The notes under the pieces: model-generated | What the model was told of the DNA's origin: nothing | Seen by the model: only the letters and a program-made list of their open reading frames with translations | The model's database searches: none | Part shown: positions 23,907 through 36,135 of the stretch, in pieces | Position numbering within the stretch: the first letter of the stretch is position 1 | Layout: each line of letters opens with the position of its first letter | Position numbers and translations under genes: made by a program | NCBI GenBank assembly: GCA_037957365.1 | Contig: JARHVA010001737.1 | Coordinates: 2,484,501 to 2,548,500 of the forward strand | Direction: 5' to 3' | Source of the DNA: Torreya grandis | Lineage: Eukaryota > Streptophyta > Pinopsida > Cupressales > Taxaceae | DNA: 64,000 nucleotides

Positions 23907-24464
23907 TGATGCATTAAAAATAGGCCAAACTTTTGGAGTCCATAACTTTTGATCTGTAGCTCTGTTTGAGCTCTTCCACATGCCAAAACGACCATCTCAA
24001 AAAAATTGTTGCTACCCTAAGCCATACTTTCTACTTAGAGGCATTTTTCAAAAAAAATAGAGGCCAAATAAGACCATTTGAGGGTCCAAAATTATAGTTT
24101 AATGATTTTTTCAAGATTTTTTATTTTTAGAAGCTGCATATTTTTATGATTGAACGTGAACTTCAACTAAAATTTGTCCTATAAGCTAATTTTAGTGTTT
24201 AGAGTATTTAGGAAGATTTTTAGAGCTGCACATGCTTGTATGCAAAACTTATTAAAAATAGTAGATGCTAAAAATAGAAGTTTTTTTTAGATTTTAATTT
24301 TTTTTTTCAAATTTTTGCATGTCAACTCTATTTTCAAGTTGAGGCTTATTTATGCATGGTTTGTAATTATTTAAATTCAATCAATAAAAATCAATTCCAA
24401 GTTATTATTTTAGATCTTGGCCTATTGTAATGTATGGTGTTGATAGTAATTTTGGTTCATTATC
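23907..24464 (+). repeat. Chromovirus 5' LTR
   Basis: About 558 bp, starting TGATGCATTAAAAATAGGCC and ending near GGTTCATTATC. It aligns with 29049-29592. The start could instead be the TG at 23910. The terminal CA is not preserved clearly. Confidence 0.78.
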
Positions 24465-24476
24465 TAGTATCAAAGC
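24465..24476 (+). other. Chromovirus primer-binding site (degenerate tRNA-Met type)
   Basis: TAGTATCAAAGC directly after the LTR resembles the initiator-tRNA-Met complement TGGTATCAGAGC with two changes. Confidence 0.6.
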
Positions 24477-24699
24477 AAGGTTGAATCTTGGAGGAGTAAG
24501 AAATGGTGAAAGGATGAGGAGGTATTACACAGATGAACTAGATTATACAAGAGATATAGAGTCAAGTGCAACAATTTTCAAAGAAGAAGATAAGGTGGTG
24601 ATGAAACAAAGGAAGACACAGATCATGAGGAAGAAATTTAGCAAGAAGAAGAATAATAAGATCAGCCACCATTGGTGGAAGAGAGGATTGTTCTGGATA

Positions 24700-25540
24700 T
24701 AGAAGGAAGAAATGAAGGAATCAAAGTTGATGTTTTAGATTATTGAGGTATTTTAAAACTAGAGGTGTTGATAGATTAGATGAATAGCATGGAAAAGTTT
24801 TTCAAGTGGAATATTATGAGAGAAGACAAGAGCTAAAGTTTACATGCATGAAATTGAAAGGTCATGTAATGATTTGGTGGGATCTCCTGTAGAAAGAGAG
24901 ACAGAGAAAAGGTAAAGAGAAGATTAATTCATGGAAAAAGATTGAGAAAAAGCTAAGGGAGAAATTTAATCCTATGGATTATAAATAAACCCTATATAGA
25001 AGATTCCAAAATTTGAGGCAAAAGGATCACAGTATACAAGAGTATACATATGATTTTTATATGCTTTCCATATGAGTGGAGAATGATGAAATAGAAGAGA
25101 AGATGGTTGCAAGGTATGTAAATGGTTTAAAATTTACTATTCAAGATGAATTAAGAATGCATAGAATAATTTACATGGAGGAGGTTTATCAATTAGCTTT
25201 TAAGGCAGAAGAAAAAGAAAATAGATAGAATTTTAGAATAATGTCTCTTGGTTCAAGAAGATGCGAATCCCCTCCAATAAGGGGAAAATGTGGGTCTAAT
25301 ACTAATAGAGGTGAATCATCATGTGGTTTAGAAAGGCAAGATGAGAATAGGCAAGGGTTTCAATATCAACAAAGAGGAAGAGGGTTTTAGAGAGGAAAAG
25401 GTTATGGTGGTGCTAGAGGATGGTTTTCAAATCAACATAGATCTTATGTTTGTTATAGATGTGGAGAAGAAGGACATAAGGCATTTGAGTGTCCACATTA
25501 TCAAGGTCAGGAAAGGAGGTAAGAAGATCACTGAAGAGTG
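24700..25540 (+). pseudogene. Chromovirus gag
   Basis: Capsid/nucleocapsid precursor. A capsid-like region rich in Lys/Glu runs at about 24720-25230, broken by several stops. An Arg/Gly-rich stretch follows, then an intact zinc knuckle CYRCGEEGHKAFEC at 25451-25492 (CX2CX4HX4C). The knuckle is in a different frame from the longest open readings, showing at least one frameshift. The coding start is unclear; the open reading at 24430-24702 overlaps the LTR end and is not taken as the start. Confidence 0.75.
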
Positions 25541-25689
25541 AATTTAGTTGAGGCTGAGATAGAAGAGCAAAATATTGAAATTACACCAGCAGATGTTGGA
25601 GAGAATCTCATGATGAGAAGAACAATGATCATTCTAAGGAGGGAACAAGTGCAGAATAAAGAAGGTGGTGATACATGGCTGAGATCAAA

Positions 25690-26110
25690 CATATTTTGAA
25701 TAAGATGTACTCTTGGTGGAAAGGTATTCAAATTAATTATAGATGGTGGTATTTTTAAAAATATAGTTTCTAAATAAATGATAGAGAAACTACATTTGAA
25801 ATATTAAAAGCATCTTAATCCTTATCGGATTTCATGGTTTAATAAAGGGAATGAGGTTACAATAGATAAAATGTGCTTAATCAAATGTTTTATAGGAAAA
25901 ATTTATAATGATGAAATATGGTGTGATGTTATTACGATGGATGCATGCCATGTATTATTGGGGAGACCATGGTAATTTGATAGGATAGTAATTCATGGTG
26001 GATTAAAGAACATGTACATTTTTTGGAAAGGTGGTACAAAGATATTTTTGATACCTTTTAAAGAGGAAGAGAAGGCAGAAAGCATGCAATATACTAAAGA
26101 ATTTATCTAA
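25690..26110 (+). pseudogene. Chromovirus aspartic protease
   Basis: Matures the gag-pol polyprotein. FKLIIDGGIFKNIVS with the catalytic Asp-Gly-Gly at 25742-25750 marks the active site, and DACHVLLGRPW near 25940-25975 is the conserved second half of the fold. Stop codons near 25698, 25777 and 25974 interrupt it. Confidence 0.78.
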
Positions 26111-26269
26111 TATATGAAGGTGGCAAGTTTTTGTTATGTATTAGTAGCAAATAATGAAGACACAAAATTTGTGTAAATACTAATAGAAGTAACAAGACTA
26201 TAGAAATAATATGCAAATGTTATGCCTAATGAGTTATTAGATGGTTTACCAATGAAGAGAGATATTCAA

Positions 26270-27530
26270 CATCACATTGATTTGATTATAGGATCAGTTC
26301 TACCCAATCAAGTAGCTTATAGGAGTCTAGTAGAACATGCAAAATTAAATAATTAGGTTACTAAATTGTTAAGAAAGAAGCTGATAAGGGAGAGTATGAG
26401 TCCCTGTGAAACACTAGCATTGTTAACTCCAAAGAAATATGAAGGATGGAGAAGTGTGTGGATATTAGAGCAATTAATAAAAATTATAATCAATTATAGA
26501 TTGCATATACCTCATTTAGATGATATGATGGATGTGCTTACATGAGAAAAATATTTTACCAAGATTGATCTAAGGAGTGGTTATTATCATATTTGAATTC
26601 ATGAAGGAGATGAGTGGAAAACTACATTCAAGACTAGGGATGTCTTAAATGAGTGGATGGTGATGGCCTTCAAATTATCTAATACACCTAGCACATTTAT
26701 GAGGATGATGAATACAATGCTATGAGAATATATTGATAAGTTTATGGTTGTTTATTTTGATGATATTTTGATATTCAATAAGACTAAAGAACAACACTTA
26801 AAACATTTGAGAATGGTACTAGATTTTTTAATAAAGGAGAAGTTGTATGCAAATTTTAAGAAGTGCAAGTTTATGCAGAACAATTCAGTATTTTTGGGAT
26901 TTGTAGTTTCAGTAGATGGGATGAGAATGGATGAAGAGAAAATAAAGGCAATTTTTGATTGTCCTATTCCAAATAGCATTACATAGATAAGAAGTTTCTA
27001 TGGTTTAGCAACTTTTTATAGAAAATTTATTTAAAAAATTAGTAGTATTATGTCACCAATAACAAATTACATGAGAGGGAAGGAATTTGCATGGACTAGA
27101 TTAGCCACAAAAAACTTTGAATTTTTTGAGAAGAAGATTACAAAAAGACCAATTTTAGCATTACCAAATTTTAACAAAGTGTTTGAGGTTGGATGTGATG
27201 CTTCATTTGTGGGAATTGGTGTTGTGTTGAGTCAAGAAGAAAAGTCAAGAGCATATTTCAGTGATAAAATGAATGAGGTAGGAACAAAGTATTCTTCCTA
27301 TGATGTTGAACTTTATGCAATTGTACAAGATTTAAGACATTGGAGACATTACCTAGTGCCTAAGGATTTTATCCTATTTATAGATCATGAGGCTTTGAAG
27401 TATGTGAATAAAAAAAAGAATTTGAATAGTAGGCATGCAAAGTGGGTATATTTCTTGTAAGGGTATACTTTGGTGTTGAAACATAAATCAAGAAAATAGA
27501 ATCAGGTAGTTGATGCATTGAGCAGGAGAG
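26270..27530 (+). pseudogene. Chromovirus reverse transcriptase and RNase H
   Basis: RT begins near HHIDLIIGSVLPNQVAYRS (about 26272-26330). It continues with YFTKIDLRSGYYHI near 26550-26597, [15 protein letters not shown] near 26670-26715 and the catalytic VVYFDDILIF box at 26747-26776, intact. The thumb carries FLGFVVSVDGMRMDEEKI. RNase H follows at 27170-27530 with FEVGCDASFVGIGVVLSQ, then YAIVQDLRHWRHYLV and FILFIDHEALKYVN, ending VVDALSRR near 27506-27530. The only clear breaks are stops (near 26484, 26544, 26724, 26985 and 27460), so this is one of the better-preserved domains here. Confidence 0.88.
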
Positions 27531-27739
27531 TAATGTTATTAACTACTATGGTGAGTGAATTAGTTGGATTTAAAGCTATCAAAGAATTATATGATATTGA
27601 TCCATATTTTGGCAAGGTAGTTGAGTAGTGTAGGAATACATTAATAGGTGGTACAAAAACTAATCATGGTGAGTATCTTATAAAATAAGGTTATCTCTTC
27701 AAAGGGAAATAAGTATGCATTCCAGTTGGTCTCTATGAG

Positions 27740-29000
27740 AGAATATAATAAGAGAATTACATAGTGGAGGTTTGGTTAGACATTTTGATAAGATGAAGAC
27801 AATATCTTTGGTGGAAGAAAAGTATTTTTAGCCAAATATGAAGAGAGATGTGACAAGGTATGTTTCTAGGTGTAGGATATGTCAAGTGGTTAAATGACAT
27901 GCACAAAATAATGGACTATACATGCCATTACCAGTTCCAAGAGGTTTACAGATAGATTTCAGTATGGATTTTGTGTTGGGATTAAAAAATACACAAAGAA
28001 GTAATGATTTAATTTTTGTTATTGTAGATATATTTTTTAAAATGGTTCATTTCATTGCATGTAATAAAACCAATGATGCCACTAGAGTTATAGACTTATT
28101 TTTTAAGGATATTGTGAGATTGCATGGTGTTCCAAAAACTATTAATTTAGATAGGGACATTATAAGTCATTTTTGGAGGACTTTTTGGAAGAAGATGGGT
28201 ACTAAAATACAATTTAGTAGTGCATATCACCCACAAATAGATGGACAAATAGAAGTTGTGAATAGGAGCTTGGAAAATTTGTCAAGATGCATAGTGGGAG
28301 AGAAGCCCAAGCAATAGGACTTGGCTTTACCACAAGCTGAGTTTGCATATAATAGTTCAATAAATATGTCAATAGGAAAATCACAATTTCAAATTATTTA
28401 TGGGAGAAATCCTATGGGTATTTTAGATTTGATACAATTAACAATTGAAGATCGAATTAGTGATAATGTAGAAGCAATTATAGAACATATGTAGGAGTTA
28501 TAAGGAGTAAGAAGAAAGTTTCAAGAAAGTAGTGAGAAATATAAAGCATCAACATATGTTAGAATAAGAACCAAGGTATTTAAAGAAGGAGAGTTGGTAA
28601 TGGTTTACTTGAGGAAATAAATATTTTCAAAAGACATTTATAACAAGTTGAAGTACAAGAAAATTGGTCCATGCAAAATTATAAAGAAAATCAATGACAA
28701 TGCTTATGAGGTGAGTTTACCACAAAATTTTAATATATCATAAGTATTTAATGTTTTAAATTTATGTGAATTCCATGGAGAATATGGTGAAGGTTACAAA
28801 GATGAAGAAGTAAATTTGCAACAACAGGTTCCAAAGAAGAATAAAAAGATAATGCAAGGTTTGGATATGAAGATAGTAAGCATAAGGCAAGGGAATTATA
28901 ACATGTATTTGGTCTAGTGGGAAGGATTAAAACAAGAATACAAAACTTGGATTACATAATGGGAGCTAAAAAATATTGACAAAGAAAAATGGTAGTAGTA
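27740..29000 (+). pseudogene. Chromovirus integrase with chromodomain-like C terminus
   Basis: The N-terminal H2C2 zinc region lies at about 27755-27895 (ELHSGGLVRHF, then CRICQVVK). The core at 27930-28330 holds the triad regions SMDFVLGL, INLDRDIISHFW and GQIEVVNRSLE. The C-terminal domain contains [20 protein letters not shown] near 28645-28705. Near 28870-28995 a chromodomain-like segment reads NYNMYLV, stop, WEGLKQEYKTWIT. This resembles the YLVKWxGxxxxxxTWE signature that steers chromoviruses to particular chromatin. Several in-frame stops are present. Confidence 0.85.
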
Positions 29001-29033
29001 CAATTAGGGCAACTCACAGGAGTTGAGTTGTTT

Positions 29034-29048
29034 TCAACCAGAGGAGAA
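29034..29048 (+). other. Chromovirus polypurine tract
   Basis: A purine-rich stretch (CCAGAGGAGAA) lies directly before the 3' LTR start at 29049. Confidence 0.55.
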
Positions 29049-29592
29049 TGATGTAGTAAAAATAGGCCAAACATTCGAAGGCAATAACTTTTGATCCATA
29101 GCTCCATTTGATCTCTTCCACAGGCCAAAAGATTGTCTCAAAAATTTAGTTTTTTCCCTAAGCTCTACTTTTTGCGTAGAGGCATTTTTTGAATTTTATT
29201 GTAGGCTAAATGAGACCATCTGAAGGTCTGAAATTATAGTTTAATGTTTTTTTATTTTTAGAAATTGCATTTTTTTATGACTAGATGTGAACTTCAATTG
29301 AAATTCATCCTATAGGATAATTTTAGTGTTTAGAGTATTTTGAGAAAATTTTAGAGATGTACACGCTTTCATGTGAAACTCACTAAAAATAACAACTATT
29401 AAAAATAGAAGTTTTTTTTAGATTTTAGTTTTTTTTTAATTTTTGCATGTCAACTCTATTTTTGAGTTGAGTCTTATTTATACATGGTTTTTCATTATTT
29501 CAATTCAATCAATATGAATCAATTATGAGCTATTGTTTCAGATCTTGGCCTATTTTCATTTTTGGTATTGATAGTAATATTGGTTCATTATC
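29049..29592 (+). repeat. Chromovirus 3' LTR
   Basis: About 544 bp matching 23907-24464, starting TGATGTAGTAAAAATAGGCC and ending GGTTCATTATC. Differences are spread over the length. Confidence 0.8.
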
Positions 29593-29920
29593 CTATTCAA
29601 CTTATTTTTTGTATTCACATACTTTAAAACCTCATGATCTGTAAATAGGATAAACTCCTTAAGCACCAATTAATGCCTCCAATGTATTAATGTTTGTACA
29701 ATTGCATAAAGTTCAATATCATAGGTATAATACTTTGTTCTTACCTCATTCAATTTATCACTGAAATATGCTATTGGTTTTCCTTCTTGAATCAACACAA
29801 CAATTACCACAAATGAATCATCATGGTCAACCTCAAACACTTTTTTAAAATTTGGTAATTCTAAAAATTTTATTCTTATAATCTTCTTCTTCAAAAATTC
29901 AAACCTTTATATGGCTACTC
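29593..29920 (-). pseudogene. Inverted fragment of a second chromovirus RNase H
   Basis: The minus-strand reading holds FEFLKKKIIRIKFLELPNFK, KVFEVDHDDSFVV, AYFSDKLNEVRTKY and ELYAIVQTLIHWRH, then FILFTDHEVLKYVNTKNKLN. It corresponds to 27115-27430 of the chromovirus but lies in the opposite orientation and differs at many positions, so it comes from another copy. It is wedged between the chromovirus 3' LTR and element F. Confidence 0.85.
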
Positions 29921-29986
29921 TTGAAATAAAAACAATTGCTAGACATGATTTTTTAATTACATATTATTTTAACTCATAAGAGGCCA
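29921..29986. repeat. Right copy of the duplication flanking the chromovirus block
   Basis: Matches 23840-23906 in the same orientation with about eight differences in 66 bp. The sense (minus) reading is LASYELK, stop, YVIEKSCLAIVFIS, an RNase H segment. Confidence 0.8.
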
Positions 29987-31000
29987 AGGGTATACTCAAA
30001 TAATACACTAATATTTTGGTCCCATGATCATCGTGTTTTACCAATAATGCCCCAATACATGTGTAGTTGAAATAAATAACAATAAAGGTTTGCTCGAGGT
30101 AGGTGGCATTAGAACTGGTGGATTTGATAGATATTATTTGATATTTTCAAATACTTGTCTACATTATTTGTTCTAGTTAAAATTAACATTATTTTTAATT
30201 AGATAGGTGAATCAGTGGCATATGTTTTCAAGTTGAGAGATGAATCTACAGATAACCTAAATTTTTCCTTACAAACTACAAAAGTTGCTTGAGATTAGTA
30301 GGTAGAGGCATTTTTATTATAGTTTTTACCTTTGTTGGATCCACTTCTATACCTATTTTTGATATGATTAAACTCAAAATATTTATTGAAGTAACCCTAA
30401 ACACACATTTATTTGGATTTAAGTGAATATCATATTCCCTTAATTGTTCAAAATATTAGGAAATATTATAGGATGTTCTACTCTTCTTCTAGACTTTGCC
30501 AAGATGTCAGCTACACAATCTTGGACAAAATCCTAAAGCATGTCATGAAAATATATTTTCATTTCATGTTGATATGTGGCTTTAGAATTTTTGAGACCAA
30601 ATGATATGAATTGGTAATAAAACATGCCCTAAGGTGTGATGAATGTTGTTTTATATTGGTCTTCAAGTATAATTTTGATATGGGTATATCTTGAAAAACC
30701 ATCCATTAAGGACAACATCTCATGACTATTATAGAGTCTATAATCATGTTGATATTAGGAAGAAGAAAGTCACATTTTATAATAGATTTATTAATGTCAT
30801 GAAAAGTTGTATACAAACTAATCCATGCCAGTTTCTCACTAACTAGCATTGTATTAGAGATCCATTCTAAATAATCAATTGGTCTAATGAAGCTGACTTC
30901 CAACTATTTTTATAATTTTTCCTTGACATGTAGTACCACTTTAGGATGAATTTTTATTAATTTTTATTTGATAGGTTTATCATCCTTATGAAAAATAAGG
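29921..31000 (-). pseudogene. Element F reverse transcriptase and start of RNase H
   Basis: Minus-strand Tat-type pol. RT fingers read SFIRPIDYLEWISNTMLVSEK near 30893-30831, followed by DINKSIIKCDFLLPNINMI near 30790-30730. Then comes an MPFGLKNSKATYQHEMK-like stretch near 30620-30570. The catalytic box is degenerate (CVADILAKS near 30520-30490, where YVDD is expected). The connection reads PPVLMPP near 30110. RNase H begins with LASYELK near 29985 and resumes beyond the inserted chromovirus at 23906. Several stops and frame changes occur. Confidence 0.8.
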
Positions 31001-32120
31001 TGGTGGACTAAACGTGATGGGTCCAACCCAGAAATATTAGCATATGACTAGGAAAACACATCTGAAAAATCTTTAAGGAGTGTTAGAGTTGTTTGTCATT
31101 CAGGATCAAGATAAGTAATAAGTTTCACCATTTTAGGGTCTTCATATGTTATGATATTTACATCAGTTGTATTTTCAATCAATAATGTGGTTTTTTATTG
31201 AAACTTTATAGGAGTAAGAGGAAGATTAAGCTCCTCATCAATGTATTATTGAGTTTGAGTTTTGTAATATGATATTTCTATAGAATATTTAACTACATTA
31301 ATTTTATTGTTTTGTGGATGCTTAGATTTTATGTGCTTCTCATAAAGTGTTGAATTGTCTAAGTGGATTGAAAAACCTTTCTTGTGGTGCCCTTATAAAA
31401 TATGAGCTCTAACTCTCATGAATTCATAAATTAATTCACTATGTTTAAAGTGGTCAAGTGAGGGTGAATTTTTTTGCAACCATGTTATAAACTATGGATA
31501 GTTAAGATCAAGGGTCATAATGAATGTGTCATGGAAGAGGATTATGGCTTAAATATCTTCATAATGGCTATAGATGGAACTAGTTTGAATATCATACGAG
31601 GACTTCTCAGAGTTATCAAAATCACCATTGTAATCATATGAGCTCACATTAGATGGTTTATATCCAATACCTTGAAAATATTTTTTTTGAACAGTATAGG
31701 TTTTACAAGTCCTTGTCCATGGAGATAAAGGCCTTTGTATTTTTAATTCATAATGTGACACATAATATCTTTGGATTTGGGGTATTAGTTGTTTTAAAAA
31801 CATGTGGAAATTTCATCACTATAGACCTAATTAGGATTGGAGTCTTTGATATATTCTTCAAAAAAGAATTGGCTTTCAAAAAAATATGTCTTGCCAAATC
31901 GCTGGACTACTTGTGTTTGATTCCTATGATGGGTCCTGCCATGGTTAATGGGAGACATGTCAATTTTGCATAGATAATGGGAATCATGGATTTTATATTT
32001 TCCCATCCCTTTATTAAAAATAGTAAATCTAGATGGTAGAACTATAAACTTGGAAGTAGATGGTTGACTTTATGATGTAGGTGGTTAGTTGGCACATGTA
32101 GATGGTAGGTCATCAGGAGG
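31001..32120 (-). pseudogene. Element F protease-RT linker
   Basis: Linker between protease and RT. The minus-strand reading contains QGIGYKPSN near 31680-31650, a motif found in the long protease-RT spacers of plant Tat-type elements, and otherwise Ser/Tyr/Lys-rich sequence. No catalytic motif is expected here and none is seen. Frame is lost in several places. Confidence 0.55.
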
Positions 32121-32870
32121 CATGTAATTTTATATTATTGGTGAATCTTTATTAGGATCATTATTATTCTCAGTGAATGGAAAAAAATTGGTATTTTTAT
32201 ATCGACCTTCCAATAGTTTGTAGCATTGAAAAGGTTGAGGATCATTGGGAATAGTAAATTCGATACCATAGTGGGAAAACTTGAGACACTGGTGGAGGGT
32301 GGAGAGGATGGCATTCATGGTGTGGATCCATGGATGACTGAGGAGTAAGTTTTATGGTAGATCAAGATATATGACATGTATTAATATATCTTGAATAACA
32401 GGCCCCACCATAAGAGGATGGTATATGGTTCTGAATGACTATAGCTCAACATTATCATAAGCTTTTATAGTAATGGTATTGGGTTCTAGTGTTATTGTTG
32501 AATGTCCCAAATGTTTGATCAAAATTAATGTACACATATTCAAGCCATACCCATTATTTATAAACACCCTATTTACTTTGTGTTTAGAGATGATAACTTC
32601 AATAGACAAAGGTAAATTAATGGATGTACCTAGGGGGAAATATCTATAGGGTCAAAAGTCACTTGATTATTGAAGGACAAATATCCTACAAGTGCTTGAA
32701 ATTTGAAGGGATCAATGTTTTCTAGAATTTTTGACTCCTGTAAAAATTTATACAAAATTTCCTTGTAAGTATTCAATTTCTTGAGAAGGTCCATGATAGA
32801 TATTTGGGTTGGTGTTTTCTCAAGTTGTTTGACAATATTGTACTTACCTTCAAAGGTGGGCAAAAAAACA
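32120..32870 (-). pseudogene. Element F aspartic protease and pre-protease segment
   Basis: The pre-protease segment reads KQLEKTPTQISIMDLLKKLN near 32830-32770, the counterpart of the E1 segment at 11054. The active-site loop reads VFINNGYGLNMCTLILIKHLG near 32575-32510. The catalytic Asp of the usual IDGG is Asn (32553-32558), which alone would kill the protease. The second half includes TITIKAYDNVE and HPWIHTMNAILSTLHQCLKF near 32335-32270. This is a standard Tat-type protease layout with a few stops. Confidence 0.82.
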
Positions 32871-32874
32871 CTTT

Positions 32875-34420
32875 GAATGGGTTTTTTTTGTGCATCTCTT
32901 AGTGAAAATGCAATCTTGGTTTGTGATATTTATGATGAAAACATGATTATCCATATGGTGAATATGATTAACAATCAAATCAAATTAATGGTCAATTTGA
33001 TTGACATTATTCACTTGGTTTTGATCTTGGATTTGTTTATTACGATTTTGATCATGTTTTAGGAAAGGATATTTATATATTTATATCTTTTGATTGTTCA
33101 ATGTGGATGCATGATTCTATAATTATATGTCACCATGATCTATTATATCTTGGACATAATTTTTGGGTCGCATGCATCAATTTGTGGAATTCCCTTTGAT
33201 CTTATGGTATACATAATATTCATCTTCTCTATGCCATTTAGATTTTGGAGAATGTTCATCAAAGGTTATTGTGTTTGTAAATGTGATCATATTAGTGGCT
33301 ACCATATTTCAAAATACTACTTAAAGTGGCACCCACAAGGGGGTATAAGTTATTTTCTTGAAGTATTGTCTAGGTTGTGTACTATGTACACTAATATTGT
33401 TGATGGGTTGGATATGTTGGACTCATTTAACATAAGTTACCCCATCTCCTACCACATTATTTTTTTGGATAATAACTTGGGTTTATCATGTTGAACTTTA
33501 TTTTGATTATCCTTAGTAAAAATCTTGACAGGGCCTTTGACAATGAGTGTTCTTTCAATTTGAACTCCCTTTTCAATTATTTCATCAAATGATGTTACAC
33601 AATGGATTTAAAGTTGGAAGGCCATTTTAGGATTGATATTTTATTTGAAGGTTGTAGTAATTTTTTTTTCATGAAGTGAAACTAAAAATAAACTTGCTAG
33701 TACTCACCATATTTGTAAGAAAGAGAAGAAACTATCCCCATGACATTGTTTGGTATTGAATAAGTTTATCATAGTCAATTCATGTTCAACATTATAATAA
33801 AAGTGTCCTAAAAACCTCTCAAAAAGATCTACAAAATTAGTGATGTAACCCTTAGGTATTTTTAAGAACCATTTTAAGGCTTGGCCCCATAGGCTAAGTG
33901 GAAAGAGTCTAAGTAAATAGTTATCATTATATGTAAACCTTTTGACATGCCATGTAAAAATCTTTGATGTATTCCCTAAGATCTCATTTTCCTTTGTATT
34001 TAAAAAAGTACAAAATTTGGAGGTTCAAAATGATTAGTAAAAGGTATTTTCATCATGTTTTTATGTCAAATGGACAAAGACATTTCTTCAAGATTGAATT
34101 TATTACTTTTGGAATACTATCCATCTTTAAAATCCTTGTATTTTATCCTTCATGTTTTTCCATTCTTGGATAAATGCTATGTATTTGAGTGTCAAAGATG
34201 ATGATGGGTTTTGATTTGAAATTTGATTTTAGATTGGATTTTGAACTTGGGTATTTATTTGAATTTTGATTTTGATTTTGATTTGAGATTTGATATGGAT
34301 TTTGATTTGGACTTTGATTTTTATTTAGATTTTTTGATTTGGTTATTATTAAATTTGAGGATTTTTGGATAAATTAGATTGACTATCAACTTGTTATTTA
34401 TTTAATCTTTTAATATTGAT
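32875..34420 (-). pseudogene. Element F gag
   Basis: Minus-strand gag-like readings. A capsid segment near 33890-33600 has WGQALKWFLKIPKGYITNF-like residues, then FERFLGHFYYN and HELTMINLFN in shifted frames. FDEIIEKGVQIERTLIVKG lies near 33590-33535, a segment that follows the capsid in plant Tat gags. The region at 34195-34370 is a TTTGATTTTGATT-type low-complexity DNA run coding an Asn/Gln/Ser-rich tract in the sense frame. Frame breaks are numerous. No LTR of F was identified, and it probably starts beyond 34900. Confidence 0.62.
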
Positions 34421-35227
34421 CTACAAGGGTAAAGATGGTTTTATTGTGATGTGTCATCTAGAAGTGATTTTATCCTCATCCACATGAGTATGGGAAACAA
34501 AATTAATAACTTTAGTTAGATGATCCTATAATGGCCTTTTTATTTGTAAATGAGGTACTAGATGTTTATTGATCATGTGTAGAATTTGTTGCATCTTTAT
34601 TATAAATTAGGAGAGATACAAGACTTTGGGATCAAAATTAGGTAGTAATTTGGTTCCTAACGCTTAAGAGTTGTAACAAGAGCTTAGTTCTTATTTTATA
34701 TGAGGTAATAGATAAATTGGGATTGTTGTATCCTTATGAAAAGTTATAGACACATGTTATATTCATCTTGGTAGGGTTCATTATCATTATAATTAACCTC
34801 AACATTGTTATTCTTGATTCCCAAAATTGGGAAGGGTCATTGCCCAAAGGGTTCTTCTCTATTAAGATCATATTGAAAATTAATTAAATATTTTGATGCC
34901 TAGTGGTTGGATACTTTGTTCAAATAATAATTATTGACTCAAAAGGTATATGACTCAAATCTAAACATATAATTACTCTAAAATATTTTTGAGTTACTTG
35001 GTTTTTGGATTTGTTTGGATAAAAATCTCTTGATTAAGACTTAGTTTTTTATTTAAAAGAGAAAGATTGGTTTTGAAAACACACAAAAACTTTCAATTTC
35101 CTAGTTTTTCACAATGAGATAAAAATAAAGATAACACACAAGACTAACTAGATATAAAAAGTATATAAGTTAAATAAAAAGATAAAATATAGGCAAGGGA
35201 CTTGAATGACTCTTAGGTTATATATAT

Positions 35228-35276
<49 letters not shown>

Positions 35277-36135
35277 TATATATATATAGTTATATATATA
35301 TAGATTATCCATTGGAAAGTATCATCCTAGTGTTTAAGATAACTAATTATGGAGGTATAACCATACATATATCCCAATATACCTAGTTTATATTTCAAGT
35401 TGAGAGTAACCACCTGGAGCTAACCAGTTACTCGTGCACTACAATTAAAAAGACTAAATGGATTTTTAAGGCTTAAGGATTTTTAAAAGTTTAAATAAGG
35501 GACATATTATATATAAATTTTGATATAATGTGGCCCAAGGCCATGTAATAAGTTGAGTAACATACTGCATAAAAGAGTTTGGTCCTTATATGCCCACTCC
35601 ATATGTAGGATTTCATAAGAGTGCCATCATAAAATTAGAATTTGAGGTAAATATTGAAACAATAAATATTGGAGGATTAAATATAATCACATTACAATGT
35701 GATTAAAATATATAATTGATTAGATAATTGAAATTATTGGTCTTTAATTTATATACCCCATCAGTACATAGGGTTTGGTATACCATGTGACAACAAAATC
35801 CATGGTTGATATAGCCCTTATAAATATATAAAAAAGTTACTAATATTATTTATAATTTATAAAGACCATCACCATTGTGATAGAGGGAATAACATATATG
35901 ATAGTAAATAAGGTAACATAAAATTACAAGAATTATTTATGATTTACAAGGATCATAACCAATGTGAAGTGAAGAAATAACATACACAATATCTTGTAAT
36001 ACACAAATAAATTTACAAGAAATGAAATTAATTAATTAATACTTTTTCCCCAAAATGTGAAAGTTGTTACAGTCTCGATGCTCTCGGGGGACAAATTTCC
36101 CTTTTCCTAGAGTTAGTCTTTTTCCTTCCATTTTC
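34420..36135. other. Unassigned AT-rich stretch
   Basis: No coding signal. It probably holds the leader or LTR of element F and the junction to element G. A long AT microsatellite lies inside. Confidence 0.4.
35219..35311. repeat. (AT)n microsatellite
   Basis: Nearly pure TA dinucleotide run of about 90 bp with a few interruptions. Confidence 0.95.

Larger units (their letters stand above)
23907..29592 (+). mobile_element. Ty3/gypsy chromovirus, full length, decayed
   Basis: LTRs at 23907-24464 and 29049-29592 flank gag with a CCHC knuckle, protease, RT, RNase H and integrase with a chromodomain-like C terminus, all on the plus strand in canonical order. The domain set and the C-terminal chromodomain place it in the chromoviruses (CRM/Reina-like features; exact clade not decided). 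Stops occur throughout. The LTRs differ at many positions, so the insertion is old. It lies inside the RNase H of element F, which is therefore older still. Confidence 0.88.

Noticed and set aside
35219..35311. AT run as a possible replication origin or matrix attachment site
   Set aside because: A plain dinucleotide microsatellite is sufficient; no additional motif supports another role.
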